From Flavobacterium johnsoniae (lineage in GTDB: Bacteria > Bacteroidota > Bacteroidia > Flavobacteriales > Flavobacteriaceae), in assembly GCF_001879205.1 (NCBI RefSeq), contig NZ_MLFK01000013.1, forward strand, positions 186,001-250,000: a stretch of DNA of 64,000 nt, written 5' to 3'. A program made the position numbers and the translations under genes. The notes beneath the pieces are model-generated. The model was given only the letters and a program-made list of their open reading frames with translations, did no database searches and was not told where the DNA came from. Below are positions 16,745 to 25,657 of this stretch, piece after piece. How positions within the stretch are numbered: position 1 is the first letter of the stretch; the number at the start of each line of letters is the position of its first letter.

Positions 16745-17539
16745 ATGAAATCGACACTTGACCAGATTGAAGACATCAAAAAAGATGGCTATTCAATAGA
16801 CTTTTCTACTGTTTTTAATTACGCTTTTGAAAACTATAAAAAAATTGCACTTTACTCAGGACTTATAATTTTAGTCTTTTCTGTTGTGGTTGTAATCGTA
16901 GTTATGGGATTGGCAGTTGCCTTTTACGGAGTACAAAGCTTAACTGAAAATTTCCTTGAAGAGTTTCAAAATCAAAAATTAACTTACATTCAGCAGGTTA
17001 TTTCTACTGTTTCTCTTTCGGCAGTCACGGCATTATTTGCCCCATTAGGAGCAGGATTCTTAAAAATGGCCGATTGCGCAGATAAAGACGAAGAGTTTAA
17101 TGTTTCGACCATTTTTACTTATTACAAAGCGCCTTATTTTCTTCAATTATTTTCAGTTGCGTTTATTTTAGGAATTGTCAGCACCGGTATTGCTTATTTT
17201 ATTGATAGTCTGGGAATTGAATTCGTAGGAACTGCGTTTTCATTTTTCATTAATTATTTTACCTTTTTTGCAATTCCTTTAATAATTTTCGGAAACTTAA
17301 ATGCGATAGATGCCATAAAATCAAGCTTCGTTCTTGTAACCAAAAACCCGGCAACTATATTTTTCTTATTTATAGTTGGATTTATTGGTTCCGCAATAGG
17401 TATTTTCGGTTGTTGTATCGGAATCCTTTTTACAGCCGTTTTTAATACATCAGTTACATACGCAACATATTTTTCTATTTTTAACGAAGAAGAACAGCCA
17501 GATTCAATTGATTCAATTGGAAAATCGGATTTAGAATAA
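16745..17539 (+). CDS. Polytopic membrane protein, function unknown
   Basis: 264 residues with about six hydrophobic segments, e.g. IALYSGLIILVFSVVVVIVV, SAVTALFAPLGAGFLKMADC, FLQLFSVAFILGIVSTGIAY, FFINYFTFFAIPLIIFGNLN and TIFFLFIVGFIGSAIGIFGC. The N-terminus is short and cytosolic, and the C-terminal tail is acidic. It resembles the glycerophosphodiesterase-type/YciC-like membrane-domain proteins common in Flavobacterium, often misnamed. No enzymatic motif is visible. It lies just before the hybrid kinase on the same strand, with a weak hairpin between. Confidence 0.7.
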   Translation: MKSTLDQIEDIKKDGYSIDFSTVFNYAFENYKKIALYSGLIILVFSVVVVIVVMGLAVAFYGVQSLTENFLEEFQNQKLTYIQQVISTVSLSAVTALFAPLGAGFLKMADCADKDEEFNVSTIFTYYKAPYFLQLFSVAFILGIVSTGIAYFIDSLGIEFVGTAFSFFINYFTFFAIPLIIFGNLNAIDAIKSSFVLVTKNPATIFFLFIVGFIGSAIGIFGCCIGILFTAVFNTSVTYATYFSIFNEEEQPDSIDSIGKSDLE

Positions 17540-17634
17540 AACTGAAAAATATGGAACAAAAAAAAGAGCCTAACCTACTCTTTTCCAAGATTTTCAAAAA
17601 TACTATTTACTAAACCAAACATACCCCAAAATCT

Positions 17635-20600
17635 ATGGTAGAAAACTGTAGTTTTTTCAAATTATTGGTTTCAGGAATTGCCGGCTTTGGCAATACCCTG
17701 AAATCAATTATGACAAACTGGTACGTTTTCAATTCTGATATCATATTTTACAACAATCCCAAACTTATTATCCTTGGCTTATCGCTCCTGGGCTTTTTGT
17801 GTTTACTCGTTTACCAGTTTTTTAGAATTAAAGCAAAAATTGGAAATTTTATCGAGAAAAAGAAAGAAGCAGAAACTGTCGAAAGAGAATATCAGCTTTA
17901 CATTTTATTCTTTGGTATTGCAGTTATTGTAATCGAAATTATAAATGAAATTTTTAAAATAAGGCCCAAAAGTTTACTGATAATAAACGTTTCGATTGGT
18001 TTTTCGGTGCTTTTAATTTATGTCATAACAGATAAAATAAAATGGCTCCGCGATCGAATTCAACGCATTTTTATCTATAGTTTTTTTATCTACATCAGTT
18101 ATGTAGGTTACAATATCTTAACACTCACTAATGATGTTGTTCCGATAATTGTCTTCCTAATCTCTTTTTTCTTTTCATATAATATTCTAAAACCAATAAA
18201 AGTATACTGGCTGTTTGTCGCAATTGTATTTTTATTTTTGATTTTAACGGTTACATTTCATTTAATTCCGCTAAAAACATCCATACTGTTAATCAATTTC
18301 TGCATTTTAATCTTCATCATCAATCAGGTTAAATATGCCGTTTTATTAAACAATCGTGACAACTTTAGATTTACAAATGAAATCGTACACAAAGGAAATT
18401 CCTTAACAATAGCAACAGATCAAAGAGGAGAAGTTTTGTTTTGCAGCGAAACCATATACTCTATTTTGGGTTATCAGCCAGAGGAAGTTATGGGTTTTAA
18501 TTTCTGGAAACTTACGAAAGGGGAAAAATACACAGCCAACATTCATCCTATACATCACCACGAAAACAAAGTATATACACGAAAATTAAAAGGCAAAAAC
18601 GGAGAATACAAATACATTCAGTGGAAAGACAAAAAATTCTCTGATGATTTAATTATCAGCATTGGCCAGGATGTTACAGAGCAGATTTTGGTTCAGGATC
18701 AGTATAAAAACTTAATTCAAACTGCAACCGATATTATTTTTGAAGTTGATGCCGAGGGGCATTTTACCTTTATAAATGAATTTGCATATTCTCTTTTAGG
18801 CTATTCAGAAGATGAAATAATCGAAAAACACTATTCTAATTTCATCCATGAAAATTACTCCATGAGCGCGGTTGATTTTTATGAAAATTTTGAAAACAAC
18901 GGAAACAAATTTCCTATAATAGAACTTCCTATTTTAAAGAAAAACGGGCAGGAATTATGGATATCCCAAAAAATCATCATTCGCAAAAATGATTTAGGAC
19001 AAACTATTGGATTTGCCGGTATTGCAAGAGATATTACCGAAATTAAAAATGCCGAAAACGAGAAAAAGAGGCGTCTCGAAAAGATTGAAGCCTATAACAA
19101 TTCGACCAAAAAATTATCCACTACCGATTTTAGCACTTATGACAATTTAAACACTGTTATCGATTATATCATCAAAGAAGCTTCAACGGTAAGCCAGTCA
19201 AACCGAGTAAGCTTTTGGAAATATTACAAGGATTTAATTACATGCAAAAACCTTTACAGCTTTGATAATCAAAACCTGAATGATAAAAATATCTTAGATA
19301 AAGAATCATATCCTATATATTTTGAAACCTTAAAAAATAAAGCCATCATAAATGCCCCTGATGTTTTTAATAAATTAGAAACATCCGAATTTCAGAAGCT
19401 TTATTTCACAAAAAATCATATTAAATCCATGCTTGATGTTCCGATTTTTCTCAGCGGACAACTGGCTGGTGTAGTTTGTTTTGAAAGCACAGAAGAGCAA
19501 AGAGAATGGGATAATGAAGATATCAATTATGCCAGAACAATTTCAGACGTAATTTCTCTCGCCATTTCGATGCAGATGCGTCTGGAAACAGAACGAAGAT
19601 TAGAATTTAAAAGTCAGCTTTTATCAGCACTTTCTCTTTGTACAGAGAAATTTTTACTGAGCAAATCTACTGAACAAATGTTTAAGGAAACTTATGATTT
19701 AATTGGAAAGGCATCAAAAGCCGATCATATGTTTTATTACGAAAGAGATTTTTCTACCAATACGGTTACTCAAAAATACAAATGGTCGAGACAAGGTGTA
19801 ACGCATCAAATAACACCGCTTCGCCATATGACCGAAGATAATCTTAAAGAAATTTTTGAAGCTGCAAAAAACAAACGAATCGTAAACACTTATACCAGAA
19901 AACTTCAGGACTCTTTTTTTAAACAATTACTTCTTAAAAATGAAATTAAATCAATTCTGGTTCTTCCACTTTATATCAACGATATTTTTACCGGATTCAT
20001 TGGTTTTGATGATTGTACGGAGGAAAGAAAATGGTCTGAAGAAGAAATTTATATCTTTCAGGTTTTGGCCAATAATATTTCATCGGCTTTAGAAAGAAAC
20101 CGAAATGAAAATAAAATTATTGAGAGCGAGGAAAAATTCAAATTAATCGCCAACAATATTCCCGGAACCGTTTATTTATCAAAATTCGATGCTTTTTCTA
20201 CCAAGATTTTCTTAAATGATGAGATTCAGAATCTAACCGGTTATTCAAAAGCCGAATTCATCGAAAACAATCTGTCCTTTTTGTCGCTCATTCATCATGA
20301 CGATCGCGATGAAGTTATTAATAATCAAATTGATAATCTTCAAAACGGAATGCCTTTGCATAATGTGTATCGAATTAAAAGAAAAACCGGAGAATATATC
20401 TGGGTAGAAGAATTTGGAGATGTTATTAAAAAAGGAGATGAAATTGAATTTGTGGGCGGTATTTATTTTGACATCACCAACAAAAAAGAAACCGAAGATG
20501 CGATTAAAGCCAAACAACTTGCCGAAGCGGCAAATAAATCAAAATCTGATTTTCTGGCCAATATGTCGCACGAAATTAGAACACCTCTGAATGGAATTAT

Positions 20601-21687
20601 TGGTTTTACGCATTTATTGATGAAAACTGAACTCGAAGAAATTCAGGAAAAATACATGACCACGATTAATCAGTCGGCACATTCACTGTTAGAGATTATC
20701 AATGATATTTTGGATTTTTCTAAAATTGAAGCCGGAAAACTGGAACTTTTTATCGATTTGTACGACATTAAAAAAGTACTGGGACAGGTTTTCGATTTAA
20801 TTGTTTTTGAGTCCAATCAAAAAAACCTGCAGTTAGAACTCAATGTCGATCAAAATGTTCCTAAATACATCTGGACAGATATTGTGAGAATAAAACAAAT
20901 TTTGATAAACCTGCTTTCTAATGCGGTAAAATTCACAAATGAAGGTTCCATAAAACTGAATGTCTCTGTTTTATCCAAAACAAAAAACAACTTTTCTACG
21001 ATACGATTTTCTGTAATCGATACCGGAATTGGAATTATGGAAAAAAATCAGAAGAAGATTTTTAAAGCTTTTTCACAGGCTGATAGTTCTACAACCAGAA
21101 AATTTGGCGGAACCGGATTAGGGTTAACAATCTCCAATCAGCTTTTAGCTTTAATGGAAAGCGGACTGCAGCTGGAAAGTAAAATTGGAGAAGGAAGTAA
21201 TTTCTTCTTTGACCTGAATCTCAAAACCAGCAATCAAAGCATTAATGAAAAATACAACAATGAACTCAAAGCCATTGAATTACAATCAAGTGATAAAATC
21301 AATGAGCCCAATAGTAAAAGCATACGATTTTTAATTGTTGAAGACAATAAAGTCAATATGCTTCTTTTAAAAACCATTGTTAAAAATCTATATCATAATG
21401 CCTTTATTTATGAATGCGAAAATGGTTATGAAGCTGTAAAACAATTTGAGAGCATCAATCCAACGCTTGTTTTTATGGATATTCAAATGCCAATTATGAA
21501 CGGCTACGAAACTACTAAAGCCATTAGAAACACTATTCTTGGCAAAAACATCCCCATAATTGCAGTAACAGCCGGAGCCGAAAAAGAAGAAAGAAACAAA
21601 TGCATTTCAGCCGGAATGGACGATTATATTTCCAAACCAATTATGAAAGGTACTGTAGAGCAAACTTTGGCAAAATGGTTAAAATAA
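17635..21687 (+). CDS. Membrane-bound hybrid sensor histidine kinase / response regulator
   Basis: 1350 residues; a start at 17710 (MTNWYVFNSD) is also possible. About seven membrane helices (40-240), PAS (about 245-350), PAS (about 360-475), GAF (about 500-650), GAF (about 670-820), PAS (about 830-950), HisKA with FLANMSHEIRTPLNG (His979), HATPase_c with NLLSNAVKF near 1090 and FGGTGLGLTI, then a receiver domain with LVFMDIQMPIMNG (Asp1282). The receiver lacks an attached output domain, so phosphate probably passes to an Hpt or separate regulator not seen here. The signals sensed are unknown. Confidence 0.95.
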   Translation: MVENCSFFKLLVSGIAGFGNTLKSIMTNWYVFNSDIIFYNNPKLIILGLSLLGFLCLLVYQFFRIKAKIGNFIEKKKEAETVEREYQLYILFFGIAVIVIEIINEIFKIRPKSLLIINVSIGFSVLLIYVITDKIKWLRDRIQRIFIYSFFIYISYVGYNILTLTNDVVPIIVFLISFFFSYNILKPIKVYWLFVAIVFLFLILTVTFHLIPLKTSILLINFCILIFIINQVKYAVLLNNRDNFRFTNEIVHKGNSLTIATDQRGEVLFCSETIYSILGYQPEEVMGFNFWKLTKGEKYTANIHPIHHHENKVYTRKLKGKNGEYKYIQWKDKKFSDDLIISIGQDVTEQILVQDQYKNLIQTATDIIFEVDAEGHFTFINEFAYSLLGYSEDEIIEKHYSNFIHENYSMSAVDFYENFENNGNKFPIIELPILKKNGQELWISQKIIIRKNDLGQTIGFAGIARDITEIKNAENEKKRRLEKIEAYNNSTKKLSTTDFSTYDNLNTVIDYIIKEASTVSQSNRVSFWKYYKDLITCKNLYSFDNQNLNDKNILDKESYPIYFETLKNKAIINAPDVFNKLETSEFQKLYFTKNHIKSMLDVPIFLSGQLAGVVCFESTEEQREWDNEDINYARTISDVISLAISMQMRLETERRLEFKSQLLSALSLCTEKFLLSKSTEQMFKETYDLIGKASKADHMFYYERDFSTNTVTQKYKWSRQGVTHQITPLRHMTEDNLKEIFEAAKNKRIVNTYTRKLQDSFFKQLLLKNEIKSILVLPLYINDIFTGFIGFDDCTEERKWSEEEIYIFQVLANNISSALERNRNENKIIESEEKFKLIANNIPGTVYLSKFDAFSTKIFLNDEIQNLTGYSKAEFIENNLSFLSLIHHDDRDEVINNQIDNLQNGMPLHNVYRIKRKTGEYIWVEEFGDVIKKGDEIEFVGGIYFDITNKKETEDAIKAKQLAEAANKSKSDFLANMSHEIRTPLNGIIGFTHLLMKTELEEIQEKYMTTINQSAHSLLEIINDILDFSKIEAGKLELFIDLYDIKKVLGQVFDLIVFESNQKNLQLELNVDQNVPKYIWTDIVRIKQILINLLSNAVKFTNEGSIKLNVSVLSKTKNNFSTIRFSVIDTGIGIMEKNQKKIFKAFSQADSSTTRKFGGTGLGLTISNQLLALMESGLQLESKIGEGSNFFFDLNLKTSNQSINEKYNNELKAIELQSSDKINEPNSKSIRFLIVEDNKVNMLLLKTIVKNLYHNAFIYECENGYEAVKQFESINPTLVFMDIQMPIMNGYETTKAIRNTILGKNIPIIAVTAGAEKEERNKCISAGMDDYISKPIMKGTVEQTLAKWLK

Positions 21688-21779
21688 TTAAAACTAAATG
21701 CTGCCAAATAATAACTAATTCCCAAAAATTATATAAATTCGTACAAGAAAAAACACAAAAAGCTTAAATACAAGATACT

Positions 21780-22625
21780 ATGAAGTGGCAAGGCAGAAGA
21801 CAAAGTGATAACGTTGAAGACCGTAGATCGATATCTGGCGGAAAAGTTGCCGTTGGAGGCGGTATTATTGGTATTATAATTTTACTGGTAAATGTTTTTG
21901 GCGGTGAAAATGCCCAGCTTATCACTCCTGTTTTAGAACAAATGCAGGGCGGGCAAACACAGACAGAAGCTGCTGCTCCGTTGAGCAAGGAAGATGAAGA
22001 AATGGGTCAGTTTGTAAAAGTTGTTTTAGCAGATAACGAAGACATTTGGGGAAAAATATTTGCAGAGCACGGAATGACATATAAGAATCCAAAATTGGTA
22101 CTTTTTAGAGGTTCTGTTCAAACTTCCTGCGGAGGTGCCTCATCTGCATCCGGACCGTTTTACTGTCCCGCAGATCAAAAGGTATACATGGATTTGGGAT
22201 TCTTTGAAGAACTAAAAACAAAATTTGGTGCCAAAGGCGGCGATTTTGCAATTGCTTACGTGATAGCACACGAAGTCGGTCATCATATTCAGACACTTTT
22301 AGGAACATCTGCAAAAATGCATCAGGAACAACAGGGAAAAAGTCAGGCCGACGCCAACAAACTTTCTGTAGCCTTAGAACTTCAGGCTGATTTTTATGCC
22401 GGAGTATGGGCACATTATAATCAGGAGAACCTAGATACAGGTGATATCGAAGAAGCTTTAAGCGCAGCCAATGCCGTTGGTGATGACGCAATTCAAAGCA
22501 AAATGAGCGGACAAATTATTCCCGACTCCTTTACGCACGGAACATCGGAACAAAGAATGTACTGGTTTAAAAAAGGTTTTAAAACCGGAGACATTAAACA
22601 AGGAACCACTTTCGAAGAAATTTGA
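21780..22625 (+). CDS. Neutral zinc metallopeptidase (YpfJ/KPN_02809 family)
   Basis: 281 residues. MKWQGRRQSDNVEDRR is the family N-terminus, followed by one membrane helix (about 22-40). The zinc motif is HEVGHH (His164, Glu165, His168), and LELQADFYAGVWAH supplies the third ligand region. CGGASSASGPFYCPADQKVYMDLGF is a hallmark. It is anchored in the inner membrane with the peptidase domain outside (inferred). The natural substrate is unknown. A clean terminator follows. Confidence 0.93.
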   Translation: MKWQGRRQSDNVEDRRSISGGKVAVGGGIIGIIILLVNVFGGENAQLITPVLEQMQGGQTQTEAAAPLSKEDEEMGQFVKVVLADNEDIWGKIFAEHGMTYKNPKLVLFRGSVQTSCGGASSASGPFYCPADQKVYMDLGFFEELKTKFGAKGGDFAIAYVIAHEVGHHIQTLLGTSAKMHQEQQGKSQADANKLSVALELQADFYAGVWAHYNQENLDTGDIEEALSAANAVGDDAIQSKMSGQIIPDSFTHGTSEQRMYWFKKGFKTGDIKQGTTFEEI

Positions 22626-22654
22626 TAATACATAAACCAAATATAATAACCGCC

Positions 22655-22689
22655 AAAAAGCACGATTTAACGATCGTGCTTTTTTTTTG
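22655..22689 (+). terminator. Rho-independent terminator after the metallopeptidase gene
   Basis: The stem AAGCACGAT / ATCGTGCTT with a short loop is followed by a run of eight or more T. Confidence 0.85.
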
Positions 22690-22701
22690 TTTTCTTTCTG
22701 A

Positions 22702-22885
22702 ACCATATAAGTTATATAAGTTCATTTTAGATTAGCAGCAACATTAAAACGCAGAATCAATTAAGATTAAAGACATAACCCGTGATATTAATCACTGATT
22801 GGAATATATTCAAAAAAAAAAAAAATCTTTCTTAAACTTTTCAGTTTATCCCCGCTTAATAAATCACTTATACAACTTATATGGT
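22702..22885. repeat. Long-range inverted repeat of ACCATATAAGTTATATAAGT
   Basis: The left arm 22702-22721 and right arm 22866-22885 are reverse complements at 19 of 20 positions, separated by 144 AT-rich bases with no supported gene. A third copy, ACCATATAAGTGATATAAG, lies at about 27174-27192, just after the beta-helix lipoprotein gene. Confidence 0.75.
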
Positions 22886-22903
22886 TTAAAAAAAATCAAG
22901 CGC

Positions 22904-22935
22904 ACAAAAAAAGCCTTGAATTTCTTCAAGGCTTT
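22904..22935 (-). terminator. Terminator of tRNA-His
   Basis: On the minus strand the stem AAAGCCTTGAA / TTCAAGGCTTT with loop GAAA is followed by T-rich sequence, 10 bp after the tRNA end. Confidence 0.75.
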
Positions 22936-22944
22936 AAATTTCTG

Positions 22945-23019
22945 GGTGGCTGACCGGGTTCGAACCGGCGACCCGCGGCACCACAAACCGCTACTCTAAC
23001 CAGCTGAGCTACAACCACC
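22945..23019 (-). tRNA. tRNA-His (anticodon GTG)
   Basis: On the minus strand the cloverleaf is complete. The acceptor stem is GTGGTTG pairing with CAGCCAC, with an extra 5' G opposite discriminator C73, the identity feature of tRNA-His. The D arm is GCTC...GAGT. The anticodon loop TTGTGGT in a GCGGT/GCCGC stem gives GTG. The T arm is GCCGG TTCGAAC CCGGT. A full CCA is not encoded. Confidence 0.95.
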
Positions 23020-23095
23020 ATTTTTGCTTAGCGAGTGCAAATATAGAACAAAGGTTCAGTTCTACAAAGAAAAAAATGAAAAATTTTCATGAAAA

Positions 23096-23812
23096 TTACA
23101 TCAAATCTTCTAAGCTATTGACTGCCAAACATCTTTCAACAGTAAAACCTTCGGCAAAATCTTTACCAACTAACCTTCCTAAGTCCTGCGCACGATAATT
23201 TAAGCTTTCCATAAAATTCTTACTTGTAATTGGCGTGGCAGGTTCTTTTGAATTCGGATCATAAAACTGGGTTTTATACGCCATAACAGCTTCAATTTTC
23301 TTTTCTTCAAACCCCGTAATGTCTACTACAAAATCTGGCTGCAGGTTTTTCCACTGAATATAATGATACACCACTTTTGGTCTCCATGCTTCTTGTTTCT
23401 CTCCATCAATCAAAGTTTCAATTTTCATCAACCCTGATAGAAAACAGGCATCTGAAACCAATTTACTTCCTTTTCCGTGATCGATATGACGGTCGTCAAC
23501 TGCATTACACAATACAATTTCAGGTTTATACTTTCTGATCATTTTGATAACTTCCAGCTGATGCTTTTCATCATTTACAAAAAATCCATCACGAAGACCC
23601 AAATTTTCACGAACCAAAACTCCTAGAATCTTTGCAGCTGCTTTTGCTTCTTCATCTCTGGTTTCAGCAGTGCCGCGCGTTCCTAATTCACCGCGGGTTA
23701 AATCTACAATGCCCACTTTTTTTCCAAGTGAAACTTCTTTTAAAATTGTTCCGGCACAACCCAATTCTACATCATCCGGATGTGCACCAAAGGCTAATAT
23801 GTCTAATTTCAT
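23096..23812 (-). CDS. bshB1: Bacillithiol biosynthesis deacetylase BshB1 (PIG-L family)
   Basis: 238 residues. MKLDILAFGAHPDDVELGC carries the zinc motif A-H-P-D-D at 10-14. GIVDLTRGELGTRGTAETR, NAVDDRHIDHGKGSKL and a C-terminal SLNYRAQDLGRLVGK-FAEGF are specific to the BshB1 subfamily. It removes acetyl from GlcNAc-malate to give GlcN-malate, the precursor of bacillithiol, the major low-molecular-weight thiol in many Bacteroidota. It is a single gene; a palindrome separates it from the isochorismate synthase. Confidence 0.92.
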   Translation of the reverse strand: MKLDILAFGAHPDDVELGCAGTILKEVSLGKKVGIVDLTRGELGTRGTAETRDEEAKAAAKILGVLVRENLGLRDGFFVNDEKHQLEVIKMIRKYKPEIVLCNAVDDRHIDHGKGSKLVSDACFLSGLMKIETLIDGEKQEAWRPKVVYHYIQWKNLQPDFVVDITGFEEKKIEAVMAYKTQFYDPNSKEPATPITSKNFMESLNYRAQDLGRLVGKDFAEGFTVERCLAVNSLEDLM

Positions 23813-23827
23813 TATTTATATTTTAGT

Positions 23828-23891
23828 TGCAGTTTACAGTCCCAGTATCCAGTCTCACTAAACTGAAAACTGTGACTGCGACTGTAAACTT
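23828..23891. repeat. CAGTTTACAGTC-word imperfect hairpin
   Basis: The left arm GCAGTTTACAGTCCCAGT and right arm ACTGCGACTGTAAACTT pair around a centre with AACTGAAAACTG. Similar ACTGAAAACTG-GAC-GCGACTG words recur at about 62970-63040. Confidence 0.65.
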
Positions 23892-23900
23892 ATTTTCAAT

Positions 23901-24965
23901 CTATTTTCTCAAAACTCTTTTCATCGTCATTGATTTGTTGACGCTTTCCTCCCATTCTTTTTCCGGAATGCTTTCTTTTGTAATACCGCAACCCATATAC
24001 AAAATCGCTTGTTTATTCTGAATCTGCATGCTTCGTAAATTTACAAATAAATCAGAACTTATAGATTCATTAGCAAAACTGCTGTTTAATTCGCCCAGAA
24101 ACCCCGTGTAAAAAGTACGGTCGTAATTCTCGTTTTCTATAATAAATGCTTTTGCTTTTTTCTTTGGCAGACCGCAAACCGCCGGTGTTGGATGAAGCGT
24201 ATCGATTACTTCCTCAAGAGTCGAATTCTCATTCAAAACTCCCGAAATATCCGTTTTAATATGCCAGATCGATCCCGCTTTTAAACTGTAAGGTTCCGTA
24301 ACGACAACCGAATTGGCAACTTCGCGCAAACGCTTTACAATAAAATCAGTCACGTATTGCTGTTCGTCTTTTTCCTTTTGCTCCCAGCGAATTTCGGTTT
24401 CTAAATTTGCCTTTTGCGTTCCGGCCAGAGCGGTGGTTTCAAAAACATTTCCATTTGCTTTTAAAAGTTGTTCCGGTGTTGCTCCCATCCAAAGTCCAAT
24501 TTGAGGATGAAAAAAGCAGTAACAAAAAGTCGTGGGATACAATTGGACCAAATGCTGAAAAGTTTCAATAAAATCAAACTCAGCTAAATTTACTTTTTCA
24601 TTTCTGGATAAAACTACTTTTTTGAATTCGTCATTTTTAATGGCTTCAATTCCTTTCGAAACTAAGTTTTCATATTGAATTTTAGCCTCGGTGTCAAAAT
24701 TTAAATCATCAATTTCTATCGATTCAAATACAGTAATTTGTTTTTCGGCACTAATAATTTCCGATTCATTTTCAGGAATCAAAATCAGCTGCTTTTCATC
24801 AAAAGAAGCAAAAACAAATCCTTTTTCGCTGTAATCCGAAATTTTGTGCAGTGTATTAGTTTGCTGTAAAAGCCCGAAAACGTTCGATGTATTGGGTTTT
24901 GAATAAATTACAAAAGGTAAATTTTGATTGTAATGTTGTTTTGTTTTTGAGAAAAAATTATTCAT
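23901..24965 (-). CDS. menF: Isochorismate synthase (chorismate-binding enzyme)
   Basis: About 354 residues from the ATG at 24965; the longer reading overlaps the thioesterase gene. The chorismate-utilising fold is visible in VLSRNEKVNLAEFD, FCYCFFHPQIGLWMGATPEQLL, FETTALAGTQKA, VKRLREVA, HIKTDISGVL, TLHPTPAVCGLPKKKA and YTGFLGELN, with MQIQNKQAILYMGCGITKES near the end. Short versions like this convert chorismate to isochorismate for menaquinone. It lies 5 bp after the thioesterase stop, which fits a menaquinone role rather than siderophore synthesis. Confidence 0.87.
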   Translation of the reverse strand: MNNFFSKTKQHYNQNLPFVIYSKPNTSNVFGLLQQTNTLHKISDYSEKGFVFASFDEKQLILIPENESEIISAEKQITVFESIEIDDLNFDTEAKIQYENLVSKGIEAIKNDEFKKVVLSRNEKVNLAEFDFIETFQHLVQLYPTTFCYCFFHPQIGLWMGATPEQLLKANGNVFETTALAGTQKANLETEIRWEQKEKDEQQYVTDFIVKRLREVANSVVVTEPYSLKAGSIWHIKTDISGVLNENSTLEEVIDTLHPTPAVCGLPKKKAKAFIIENENYDRTFYTGFLGELNSSFANESISSDLFVNLRSMQIQNKQAILYMGCGITKESIPEKEWEESVNKSMTMKRVLRK

Positions 24966-24970
24966 ATTCC

Positions 24971-25402
24971 TTATTCTGTTTTCTTTTTCTCTAAAACCAT
25001 ATTTGTCAATTTGCAAAGCGAAATCAGGTTTCCGGCTTCATCGGTAATTTTAATTTCCCACAAATGAAGACTTCTGCCTTTGTGAATAATTCTGGCTGTA
25101 CCAAAAACAACACCTTCGCGGATACTTCTTAAATGATTTGCAGAGATTTCGATACCACGTACTTCCTGCTCTTTCGGATTGATAAAAAAGAAAGAAGCTG
25201 CACTTCCTACGCTTTCTGCCAACGCTACAGAAGCACCGCCGTGTAATAAGCCCATTGGCTGGTGAACGCTTGGGTTTACAGGCATTTTTGCAGTTAAAAA
25301 ATCTTCTCCGGCGTCGATATATTCTATTTTCAGCGTTTCCATCAAAGTGTTTTTAGAAAACTCATTGCATCGCGCTAAAATCTGTTCTTTTGTATAATTC
25401 AT
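24971..25402 (-). CDS. Hotdog-fold PaaI-type acyl-CoA thioesterase, probable DHNA-CoA thioesterase
   Basis: 143 residues. HQPMGLLHGGASVALAESVGS is the hotdog active-site helix of PaaI/MenI-type thioesterases, with GIEISANHLRSIREG and GRSLHLWEIKITDEAGNLIS completing the fold. Being cotranscribed with isochorismate synthase suggests hydrolysis of 1,4-dihydroxy-2-naphthoyl-CoA in menaquinone synthesis (MenI); the context is strong but indirect. It is cytosolic. Confidence 0.85.
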   Translation of the reverse strand: MNYTKEQILARCNEFSKNTLMETLKIEYIDAGEDFLTAKMPVNPSVHQPMGLLHGGASVALAESVGSAASFFFINPKEQEVRGIEISANHLRSIREGVVFGTARIIHKGRSLHLWEIKITDEAGNLISLCKLTNMVLEKKKTE

Positions 25403-25657
25403 TAAGATGGACTTTAAAATCGTAAAATTAAAGAAAAGATGAGATACAAATTCGAAAATTAAAAATCATTTATAAACTTGTCAGTTTTTTGCTATTTTTA
25501 CAAAAACAATGAACTTTAATCTTTGGCTGGAAAGTTTTTTTTTGCCACAGATTAAAACGATTTAAAAATATATCACTGCGAATTTTAATTCAGTTTAATT
25601 TGTAAAATTCACCACGAAAAAAAAGCTTTTTAACCTGTGGCTAAAAAAACTATTTAA
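25403..25657. repeat. Divergent gap with a degraded CACAGATTAAAA-type palindrome
   Basis: Within the gap, TTGCCACAGATTAAAACGATTT (about 25541-25562) faces TTTAACCTGTGGCTAAAAAA (about 25629-25650). This is a diverged copy of the element at 11846-11913 with a longer centre. No gene is seen. Confidence 0.5.

Noticed and set aside
22799..22999. 66-codon plus-strand ORF overlapping tRNA-His
   Set aside because: It reads through the terminator and antisense of the tRNA (ending GDPRHHKPLL); no protein-like content.
24965..25016. Extended N-terminus of isochorismate synthase
   Set aside because: It overlaps the upstream thioesterase gene by 46 bp and is not protein-family-like; the ATG at 24965 is preferred.
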